From: Mucilaginibacter sp.
GTDB taxonomy: Bacteria > Bacteroidota > Bacteroidia > Sphingobacteriales > Sphingobacteriaceae
DNA length: 64,000 nucleotides
Assembly: GCA_031292485.1 (NCBI GenBank)
Contig: JARLHA010000059.1
Location: 124,001 to 188,000 of the forward strand
Reading direction: 5' to 3'
Part shown: piece by piece, positions 40,062 to 47,258 of the stretch
Layout: every line of letters starts with the position of its first letter
How positions within the stretch are numbered: the first letter of the stretch is position 1
Made by a program: the position numbers and the translations under genes
The notes under the pieces: model-generated
What the model was told of the DNA's origin: nothing
Seen by the model: the letters and a program-made list of their open reading frames with translations, nothing else
Databases searched by the model: none

Positions 40062-40937
40062 ATGACGACCAGACGATCCTTCCTCAAAACTTCGGCGGTG
40101 CTTTCTGCCGGGCTGTTAGTGGCCCCTAAATTATTTGCTTACGATAAAAAATATATCGGGTTGCAGCTGTACACTGTGCGCGACGCCATGGATAAGGACC
40201 CGCAGGGAACCCTGGCCAAAGTGGCAAAAGTTGGCTTTAACTCGGTTGAAGCTGCTACATATACCGGAAGCGAAAAGTTTTATGGGATGGACGGCCCTAC
40301 CTTTGCCAAAGTGCTAAAAGATAATGGCTTGACTTTGATCAGCAGCCATTACCGTTTGGGCGAAGATATCCCGGGAAGCAAAGGCACCCTATTAAACGAT
40401 TGGCAAAAAGCAGTAGACGATGCGGCTCAAATCGGCCTTAAATATATGATCTGCGCATGGCTTTCTCCTGCCGAAAGGGGCTCGCTGGATCATTACAAGC
40501 AAATAGGCGAAGATTTAAACAAAGCAGGTGAGGTTTGCAAAAAAGCGGGCATCCAGCTCTGCTATCACAACCATGATTTTGAGTTTATACAGGAAAATGG
40601 AAAATACCCATACGATACGCTGCTCTCAACTACAGATAAGCACCTGGTGAAAATGGAAATGGATTTGTACTGGATGACCAAAGCAAAGCAAGATCCGATT
40701 GCGCTGTTTAACGAACACCCCGGCCGTTTCCCGCTGTGGCATTTAAAAGATATGGACAATACGCCTGAGCAAAAATTTACCGAGGTTGGCAATGGTATTA
40801 TCAACTTTAAAGCCATATTAAAACATGCCAATAAAGCCGGCTTAAAATACTTTTTTGTTGAACAGGATGTTTGCCCCGGCGACCCTATCGACAGCATCAC
40901 CAAAAGCTATAACTATATTAAAACCAATTTGGTTTAA
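40062..40937 (+). CDS. Sugar phosphate isomerase/epimerase (xylose isomerase-like TIM barrel), exported
   Basis: 291 residues with leader MTTRRSFLKTSAVLSAGLLV (twin-arginine-like). The barrel shows YIGLQLYTVRDAM, VGFNSVEAA, LTLISSHYRL, LCYHNHDFEF (metal His/Glu region), VKMEMDLYWM (metal Glu/Asp), PLWHLKDMD and FFVEQDVCPGDP. The metal set fits the sugar isomerase/epimerase superfamily; the substrate is unknown. It is 72 bp after the NIPSNAP gene and is followed by an intrinsic terminator at 40961, so the two may form a unit. Confidence 0.9.
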   Translation: MTTRRSFLKTSAVLSAGLLVAPKLFAYDKKYIGLQLYTVRDAMDKDPQGTLAKVAKVGFNSVEAATYTGSEKFYGMDGPTFAKVLKDNGLTLISSHYRLGEDIPGSKGTLLNDWQKAVDDAAQIGLKYMICAWLSPAERGSLDHYKQIGEDLNKAGEVCKKAGIQLCYHNHDFEFIQENGKYPYDTLLSTTDKHLVKMEMDLYWMTKAKQDPIALFNEHPGRFPLWHLKDMDNTPEQKFTEVGNGIINFKAILKHANKAGLKYFFVEQDVCPGDPIDSITKSYNYIKTNLV

Positions 40938-40960
40938 CGATCTCAATTCAATCAACGCGC

Positions 40961-40992
40961 GCCGGGCTTTCAATTGAAAGCCCGGCTTTTTT
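40961..40992 (+). terminator. Intrinsic terminator after the sugar isomerase gene
   Basis: A perfect 11-bp stem gccgggctttc/gaaagcccggc with loop aatt is followed by ttttttat. It begins 24 bp past the stop. The opposite strand lacks a U-tract. Confidence 0.93.
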
Positions 40993-41044
40993 ATCTGGTG
41001 CTTTTAGGCCTGCCTCATTTATTGGCGTTGCAGGGGATCGTGTT

Positions 41045-43573
41045 TTACGATTTCGGATGTGCCGACAAGTCAAACGGTACCACTACTTTAAAGCTGATAT
41101 TGCGGCCCATGTTAAAAATACCTGGCTGTACGCCTGCCGGTACAGTGGCATTATCAAAATATTTAAGTCGGCTCATGTTCGATTGATATGTTACATTGGC
41201 AAGATTTGTTCCTTCGATAAAGATTTCTACTACTTTCTTTCCGGCGGCGTTTACTAAATCCCCGCCGATGCCTGCGCTCAACAAATTATAACCCGCTGTA
41301 TAGGTTTCGGTACCATAAGCTGCAAAAAAGCGGTCCTGTGCGTTGTAGTGGTCAAATCCAACAAATGCATAAGCGCTTTTGAAACTACCAAACCCTTTTG
41401 CAAAAGTACCGCGCAATTCCGAATGGGTATGAAGCGGTGGTATAAATGGCAGGTATTTTAAGCTGTCAGGCTCGTGTCCGCCGTTGCCAAGATTTGTGCC
41501 ATATGTAAGGGTTAAAGAGTTTGCAAAATGCAGCCATGGTAATGGGTGAATATCAATGTAAAATTCACCCCCATCAATTCTTGCTTTACTTTGAACATAG
41601 CCGAACTTACTATAAATACCGTTAGGGTTTGGCGATCCGTCAGGGTTTACGCGCTGAGGATTTCCGTTGGCATCCAATAATTGCTCCTGGAAAATATAGT
41701 TTTGTATATTATTATCAAAAAGCTCCACACTTGCTGAAACATTTGGCAATGTAAGAAATGCTCCAATATCCCCCTGTACGCTAAATTCAGGTTTAAAATC
41801 ATTGTTCCCTACATGGTAAATCTGTGAGCCCGGATCAGCGCCATTTGCAGACAGTTCGGCTATACTTGGCGCTCTGAAACCGCGCGCGATATTTCCTTTT
41901 AACAAAAACGCATCCGAGAAGTTGTAGGTAGCACCAAAGCTTCCTGTTGCGCCTGAAAAAGTTTTACTTAATGCGTTAAACTGTTTATACACATTAGTCC
42001 CTGTTGTTGGGTTTTGACCTACAAGTGTTGGGTAGGATGCATTGGTAGTATCAACATAAGCAGCCTGTTCGGTAATCGAGCGGCTGTCATACCTTGCACC
42101 GGCTGAAAGGTCTAATTTACCCAAACTCTTCTTAACAATAAAGAAAGGCCCTATATCAAACTGGTGATAAGCAGGAATTGGAAAAACTGTGGCACCGCCG
42201 ATGGTGTTGTTTTGATATTGCCCGTTAATACCGGCGGTTGTTTCAAAATCATTCCCCATATTAAAATTATACTTAACATCATAAGTATAGGTTGCTAGGT
42301 GCAAATTCAGGCCCGGAATATCAATTTCAGTAGGATGTGTGTACTCGCGGCGGTGACTAAACTGATAACCAAGGTTAACTATCAGGTTGCCATTGCCTAA
42401 AATAAAGTTACTGTTATCATAAATCCGGTAAAGCTGAACATGCTGATGTAACGGCGTAATATTGTAGGAATTTAGTATCGATTCCGGAACAATAGGACGG
42501 TAGGTATCGGCATCTGTGATTTGCCTTGTAAATTGGCGCGTTAACGAATCCCTGCTGCCATCCGGAATTTCCTGGAAGTCATCAAATATGGATGCATTCA
42601 GGTAAGAATATCCCCATGATTTATTCAGCCCTATCATTGCCCTTGCATCCCCTTCTTTATAGCCTGTTCCATAAACGCGGCCATCGTGCGGGTCTCGATA
42701 ATCTTTTGCCTCTTTGCCGGAAATAATTGTTCCCCAAACCAAACCGTTTTGATTCCCGTACAGTCTGAATGAGCCGTTCATCAATCCCTGGTTTGTACCA
42801 TAAATACCCTGTACCGACCCTAATATTTTACCATCAGGAACCGGTGTTGGCGTAATCAGGTTAACTACACCGCCAATAGCATCTGACCCGTAACTTAAAC
42901 TGGCAGGGCCTTTAATAACTTCAATACGGTCAATTGAGTTCTGGTCAACTTCAATCCCGTGTTCATCACCCCATTGCTGGCCCTCCTGACGAATGCCATC
43001 CTCCGCTGTAACTACCCTGTTATATCCCAGCCCATGAATAAATGGTTTTGAAACATTTGGGCCTGTGGTAACAGCGCTTATGCCCGGCAAATTAGCTATC
43101 TCATCAATAACATTACCTGATGCAGACCTTTGATCTATAAAGTTTTTCCCCACGGCAACCATAGGTACAGGGTCGCGCTTTATTTCTGTTGCCTTACTCA
43201 CACCGGTGATAACTACTTCGCCTGTTTCAATTGACGAAATCTGCAATTGAACATCTAACGAGGTTGTTTTTGTAAAATCAATCCTTTGATTAAAAGTGGC
43301 ATACCCTATAAATTTAACCTGTAAAAGGTAAACCCCTTTTGGTAATTTATTTATCGTATAATGGCCATTCACATCAGTAATAGTACCTATTCTAAGATCG
43401 GGAATAGAGACAGTGGCACCTGCAATTGGTTTGCCGTCGGCTTTGTCTGTTACCGTACCCGTTAAAGTTCCAACGGGTCCGTCTTCAGGTGCAGGTTTCG
43501 GTGATGCGATGGAAAATGATGCTGTAAAAAAAAGAATCGCCGATAGAAGTAATAATCGTATGTTGACTTTCAT
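41045..43573 (-). CDS. TonB-dependent receptor with carboxypeptidase-regulatory domain
   Basis: An 842-residue outer-membrane active transporter: signal peptide LLLLSAILFFTASFSIAS, a CarboxypepD_reg-like domain (GTLTGTVTDKADGKPIAGA, about 36-120), plug domain (PGISAVTTGPNVSKPFIHGL, IDRIEVIKGPASLSYGSDAIGGVVNL), and a barrel ending NMGRNISFKVVVPF. EGQQWGDEHGIEVDQ in the plug and histidine-bearing loops (GGHEPDS, PPLHTHSEL) resemble receptors linked to metal uptake, so zinc or copper is a guess. It is 162 bp downstream of a small Cys/His-rich gene on the same strand, which fits a metal theme. Confidence 0.88.
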   Translation of the reverse strand: MKVNIRLLLLSAILFFTASFSIASPKPAPEDGPVGTLTGTVTDKADGKPIAGATVSIPDLRIGTITDVNGHYTINKLPKGVYLLQVKFIGYATFNQRIDFTKTTSLDVQLQISSIETGEVVITGVSKATEIKRDPVPMVAVGKNFIDQRSASGNVIDEIANLPGISAVTTGPNVSKPFIHGLGYNRVVTAEDGIRQEGQQWGDEHGIEVDQNSIDRIEVIKGPASLSYGSDAIGGVVNLITPTPVPDGKILGSVQGIYGTNQGLMNGSFRLYGNQNGLVWGTIISGKEAKDYRDPHDGRVYGTGYKEGDARAMIGLNKSWGYSYLNASIFDDFQEIPDGSRDSLTRQFTRQITDADTYRPIVPESILNSYNITPLHQHVQLYRIYDNSNFILGNGNLIVNLGYQFSHRREYTHPTEIDIPGLNLHLATYTYDVKYNFNMGNDFETTAGINGQYQNNTIGGATVFPIPAYHQFDIGPFFIVKKSLGKLDLSAGARYDSRSITEQAAYVDTTNASYPTLVGQNPTTGTNVYKQFNALSKTFSGATGSFGATYNFSDAFLLKGNIARGFRAPSIAELSANGADPGSQIYHVGNNDFKPEFSVQGDIGAFLTLPNVSASVELFDNNIQNYIFQEQLLDANGNPQRVNPDGSPNPNGIYSKFGYVQSKARIDGGEFYIDIHPLPWLHFANSLTLTYGTNLGNGGHEPDSLKYLPFIPPLHTHSELRGTFAKGFGSFKSAYAFVGFDHYNAQDRFFAAYGTETYTAGYNLLSAGIGGDLVNAAGKKVVEIFIEGTNLANVTYQSNMSRLKYFDNATVPAGVQPGIFNMGRNISFKVVVPFDLSAHPKS

Positions 43574-43735
43574 ATTATTTAATTGAATCTTATTTGAAAA
43601 TGAAATTTTATTTGGATTTGCTTAATCCGCCTTACTATTTAAAAAACCTTGTAATAAACAATTAGATACCTGAATAGCGCACGTATCATACAATCATTTA
43701 AATAATAGCGGGGGTAAGTTTATTAACTTTTAGTT

Positions 43736-44062
43736 TTATGTTAAACAGGCAGACAAAGGGGGAGCGCGGCCGCCGCTGAGAATAAGCTGGATGCTTGTGA
43801 AACTATATTCGTCGTTTTTAAAAACGTGCTCTGCAACTGTAACGTGACTAAAGTACGCCTGAGTGTTAACTTCCATTGCATTATGGTGCATCACATCGCA
43901 CAAATAGCATTTTTCCGAAACCGTTTGTTGGGATGAGTTCTTTGAGATATTGTAAGTGCCCCGGGTAATATTGTGCTGGTGGGCATATATCATGCATTGG
44001 CCTGCAAGAAAGCAAATCAGCAAAATCCTTGAAAAGATAATATGATATTTATGCGTTTTCAA
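43736..44062 (-). CDS. Small Cys/His-rich membrane or secreted protein
   Basis: About 108 residues if the start is TTG at 44062. One N-terminal hydrophobic span (YHIIFSRILLICFLAGQ), then YAHQHN and the cluster CYLCDVMHHNAM, and a proline-containing end GGRAPPLS. The C-x-x-C plus M-H-H-x-x-M set would suit binding of copper or another soft metal; the end resembles DUF2946-type proteins. The frame is open to a TTG at 44095, but this lies inside a -7 box (TACTTTTG, 44100-44093), so translation must begin later. No ATG precedes the span. It is followed by the TonB receptor gene. Binding is inference. Confidence 0.6.
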   Translation of the reverse strand: MKTHKYHIIFSRILLICFLAGQCMIYAHQHNITRGTYNISKNSSQQTVSEKCYLCDVMHHNAMEVNTQAYFSHVTVAEHVFKNDEYSFTSIQLILSGGRAPPLSACLT

Positions 44063-44092
44063 ACCTGTAGCAGCCTTTTTTACAATTTTTAA

Positions 44093-44100
44093 CAAAAGTA
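44093..44100 (-). promoter_or_regulatory. Promoter -7 box (TACTTTTG) ahead of the Cys/His-rich gene
   Basis: Read leftward. It covers the outermost TTG of the frame, so it excludes that codon. It could drive both the small gene and the TonB receptor. Confidence 0.5.
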
Positions 44101-44174
44101 CTTAATAAAAGTTTCCAAATAATGTCCAAATGTAACAATCTTGTTAAATGCAACAAAGTTTTATTTGGTTCATG

Positions 44175-44310
44175 GATGATAGTTCATAGATGATAGTTCA
44201 TGGTTCATAGTAAAAATTGTTTTGTCCCTTGTTTGATGCGTCAATGGGTGGTTTTGTTGCAATAAATTAAAAATTTAGCGTCAGCATTGAATTTCGCAAT
44301 GAACCATGAA
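44175..44310. repeat. Short direct and inverted repeats of atgatagttcat/atgaaccatgaa
   Basis: gatgatagttcat occurs at 44175-44187 and 44189-44201; ttcatggttcat (44197-44208) is complementary to atgaaccatgaa (44299-44310). These fill most of the gap before the gene at 44344. Confidence 0.6.
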
Positions 44311-44330
44311 AGATGAACCATCAACTCACC

Positions 44331-44338
44331 TATCTTTG
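44331..44338 (+). promoter_or_regulatory. Promoter -7 box (TATCTTTG) of the gene at 44344
   Basis: TATCTTTG, then cccac and ATG: 5 nt between box and start codon. Confidence 0.6.
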
Positions 44339-44343
44339 CCCAC

Positions 44344-44688
44344 ATGAAGCCTGCGGAAATTAATTTGAAATGGAGTGCGTTGCAGCAAAGGATAGCTGAG
44401 GAGTTTGACAACGAAAAGCCTGATGTAAAAGTAATGCTGTTTTTAATAGGAGTGCAGGAACTTGGCCAGGGGCCAAAAAAATTCAGCAAACGGCAAAAAG
44501 AGGAGCTGATGCACATCGCCACCTGCAAATTATTCAGCATGATAGGCTTTTATGAGCTGGAGGGGCTGGATCAGGATGGCTGGCCGCACTGGAAACTGGT
44601 AAAAACTATTCCCAATTATACCCTGCTTGAGCAGGAAATGTTGATGAAATCGTTAATAGTTAGTTATTTTGAGGAATTGGATAATTAG
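44344..44688 (+). CDS. Conserved hypothetical protein, helical
   Basis: 114 residues, soluble, mostly helical. Visible stretches: LKWSALQQRIAEEFDNEKPD, VKVMLFLIGVQELGQG, FSKRQKEELMHIATCKLFS and a WPHWK turn. I recognise it only as a type of small protein found in Bacteroidota genomes; no function is known. The promoter box 5 nt ahead supports ATG 44344 and suggests a leaderless message. It is 67 bp before the cyclophilin gene on the same strand. Confidence 0.75.
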   Translation: MKPAEINLKWSALQQRIAEEFDNEKPDVKVMLFLIGVQELGQGPKKFSKRQKEELMHIATCKLFSMIGFYELEGLDQDGWPHWKLVKTIPNYTLLEQEMLMKSLIVSYFEELDN

Positions 44689-44755
44689 TTGATTGGGTTG
44701 AATAGGTTTATTAAGTGAGAGGTTGGATTATATCAAATATTAAAATAGATCATTT

Positions 44756-45469
44756 ATGAAGAAATTTTTATCGGCGTTATTATTAACCGTGTTGACTATT
44801 TCAACAGTATTCGCCGGCGGGCCGAAGAACCAGTACGTAATGATAAAAACCAGCTATGGCGAATGCATTATCCGCCTCTATAATCAAACGCCCAAACACC
44901 GCGACAATTTTATAAAACTGGTAAAACAGGGTTTTTATAACGGAACGCTTTTTCATAGGGTGATTCAAAACTTTATGATCCAGGGCGGCGACCCCGATTC
45001 AAAGGATACTACCAAAGCCAAACCAGGAGCTGAATTAGGCAACGGCGATGTGGGTTACACCGTGCCGGCTGAGTTTAGGGACAGCCTGTTCCATAAACGC
45101 GGCGTGCTGGCCGCGGCACGAGACGATAACCCTGCAAAAGCATCCAGCGGCTGCCAGTTTTATATTGTTGAAGGCAAGCGCTTTACCGATGTCAAAATGG
45201 ACAGCCTGGAGAAAACCCCTCGCATGAACGGGCATAAAATACCTGCCTGGCAGCGCGAATACTATAAATCAGTTGGCGGCGCGCCGCACCTCGACCAAAA
45301 TTATACCGTCTACGGCGAAGTCGTGATCGGCATTGACATGATCGACCGCATCGCCGCCGTAAAAACCGATGGGAATGACAGGCCGGTTACCAACGTACCA
45401 ATGACGGTTGAATTATTGAGCAAAAAAGAGTGCAATCAATTAGACAATCTTCTTAACCTAAAACAATAA
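44756..45469 (+). CDS. Peptidyl-prolyl isomerase, cyclophilin type, exported
   Basis: 237 residues with signal peptide KKFLSALLLTVLTISTVFAG. The cyclophilin core reads VMIKTSYGECIIRLYNQTP, FHRVIQNFMIQGGDP (catalytic Arg and the Phe/Met/Gln pocket), PAEFRD, GVLAAARDDNPAKASSGCQF and YTVYGEVVIGIDMIDRI. An insertion of about 45 residues (RFTDVKMDSLEKTPRMNGHK, KIPAWQREYYKSVGG) between core strands is typical of Bacteroidota periplasmic forms. It should assist folding of exported proteins. No direct partner nearby. Confidence 0.93.
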   Translation: MKKFLSALLLTVLTISTVFAGGPKNQYVMIKTSYGECIIRLYNQTPKHRDNFIKLVKQGFYNGTLFHRVIQNFMIQGGDPDSKDTTKAKPGAELGNGDVGYTVPAEFRDSLFHKRGVLAAARDDNPAKASSGCQFYIVEGKRFTDVKMDSLEKTPRMNGHKIPAWQREYYKSVGGAPHLDQNYTVYGEVVIGIDMIDRIAAVKTDGNDRPVTNVPMTVELLSKKECNQLDNLLNLKQ

Positions 45470-45560
45470 GCCATTCGATTTCGGATTTCCATTTCGGAAT
45501 TTTTATTTAGTATTGAGCTTTGTAATTCTTAAATCCGACATCGAACATCCGACATCCGAA

Positions 45561-46328
45561 ATGAAAATAATCACCTACAACGTTAACGGCATACGCTCCG
45601 CCATGAGCAAAAACTGGATTGATTGGCTGCGTGCTGCTGATGCAGACGTGGTTTGCCTGCAGGAAATAAAGGCAACACCTGATGTTTTAACCGACCTGCA
45701 CCTGGTGGAGCAACTGGGTTACGAGCATTACTGGTTCCCTGCCGAAAAAAAAGGTTATAGCGGTACCGCCATCCTCACCAAAAAAACGCCAAAACATTTG
45801 GAGTACGGCTGCGGTATCAGCGACTACGACCGTGAGGGAAGAAATATAAGAGTTGATTTTGATGAAGTTTCCGTAATGAGCGTGTATTTCCCCTCAGGTT
45901 CCAGCGGCGATGACCGGCAGGCCTTTAAATACCGTTTCCTGGATGAATTTGGCAGATACCTGGAGTTGCTGCAATCGCAATGCCCCAAACTGGTGATATC
46001 CGGCGATTATAATATCTGCCACCGGCCCATTGATATCCATAACCCAAAATCAAATGCCAACTCATCCGGCTTTTTGCCGGAGGAACGCGAGTGGATGGAG
46101 CGATTTATTGAATCGGGCTATATCGATACCTTCAGGCATATGAACAAGGAGCCGCATAATTATACCTGGTGGAGTTTTAGGGCCAACTCAAGGGCTAAAA
46201 ACTTAGGTTGGCGCATTGATTATAATATGGCAACCTCAGCACTGGAAGCAAACATCAAAAGGGCTGCCATCCTGCCCGAAGCCCGCCACTCCGACCATTG
46301 CCCGGTTTTGCTGGAATTGGCATTTTAG
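45561..46328 (+). CDS. xth: Exodeoxyribonuclease III / AP endonuclease
   Basis: Repairs abasic sites and resects 3' ends. 255 residues from ATG 45561; the frame is open upstream but that part is made of repeat words (ccgacatcgaacatccgaca). Catalytic residues in order: ITYNVNGIRSA (Asn), VCLQEIKA (metal Glu), MSVYFPSG (Tyr), VISGDYNICH (Asp/Asn), DTFRHMNKEPHNYTWWSF, RIDYNMAT (Asp) and RHSDHCPV (Asp-His). The set is complete, so the enzyme should be active. Confidence 0.95.
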   Translation: MKIITYNVNGIRSAMSKNWIDWLRAADADVVCLQEIKATPDVLTDLHLVEQLGYEHYWFPAEKKGYSGTAILTKKTPKHLEYGCGISDYDREGRNIRVDFDEVSVMSVYFPSGSSGDDRQAFKYRFLDEFGRYLELLQSQCPKLVISGDYNICHRPIDIHNPKSNANSSGFLPEEREWMERFIESGYIDTFRHMNKEPHNYTWWSFRANSRAKNLGWRIDYNMATSALEANIKRAAILPEARHSDHCPVLLELAF

Positions 46329-46551
46329 AAATTCGCATTCGGCCTTATTTTGGGTGAATTGGCGATCTACATATCGCTATCTTCACATTACAAAGGCGGT
46401 TTATTTCAATAAAAGGCACGTTTATACGCCAAAAATAAATGCTCCATGGGGCATTTATGGGGGGAATGTTGGCCTACAACTAAATGGACAGTTGTATAAT
46501 GGCATTTACAATACTATATATCCACGCCCCGGCATCCCCATGGTTGGCATA

Positions 46552-47181
46552 TTAATTTTCAACCTTATCACCAATTAGAAAATTGATTTTATCTATTAGA
46601 TATTTGTCACCATCCTTTGTTAAATAATACAATAAATATGTATCCCTATTAAACTTGGTTTTCATTTTTACAATGATTCTATTCCCTGACCTACTTACTA
46701 AATCTAATTGAATCGTTGCAAGTTTTTCCAAAATTGATTCCGGTTCTTGGCTATGCACAACAGGGTCATAATCTAAACCGTCTACCGTTCCATCACTTTG
46801 TTTAGTTTTTTGAAGCATTGCGTCAATTTCTTTAAAATATTGACGTTTATAATTTATATAATTATCAGAGAAGAAACCTGATGACTTTAAAACAGACAAA
46901 TACTTTTCCGTCTCCTTCAAATCTATCCTATATGGAGTATTATTTTTATAGTTCGTAGTTACAGGGAATATATGGTGATCTAGATAATCGTACTTGGTCT
47001 TATACCATTTAAAAAAGCGCCTCAAAAACAGAAATGAACTATCATTTTGTTGGGATTCTGAAAGTCCTGCGGATACATGGAATTTATCTAAATTCTTAGA
47101 CTTTATGTTTATCGCATTAATATTCAGTGAAAACATGCTTAGGAAAAAAAATAGTGAGAAGGATGTGATTTTTTTTAACAT
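46552..47181 (-). CDS. AT-rich secreted orphan, possibly DUF3828-like
   Basis: 209 residues with signal peptide LKKITSFSLFFFLSMFSLNI. The mature part has RRFFKWYKTKYDYLDHH, a helix around LKETEKYLSVLKSSGFFSDN, then VDGLDYDPVVHSQEP and a final strand YYLTKDGDKYLIDKINFL. The order resembles small NTF2-like or DUF3828 proteins, but I am not certain. Sampled GC is 20-33%, far below the GH92 gene next door (about 52%), suggesting late acquisition. No mobility gene is nearby. Confidence 0.65.
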   Translation of the reverse strand: MLKKITSFSLFFFLSMFSLNINAINIKSKNLDKFHVSAGLSESQQNDSSFLFLRRFFKWYKTKYDYLDHHIFPVTTNYKNNTPYRIDLKETEKYLSVLKSSGFFSDNYINYKRQYFKEIDAMLQKTKQSDGTVDGLDYDPVVHSQEPESILEKLATIQLDLVSRSGNRIIVKMKTKFNRDTYLLYYLTKDGDKYLIDKINFLIGDKVEN

Positions 47182-47258
47182 AAATCTTTTTATTGAAGTT
47201 TTACTCCGCGTGGTAGTAGGTAAAACAAGTCTTTCCCAAGCTCCCCCGATTGGTTTTC

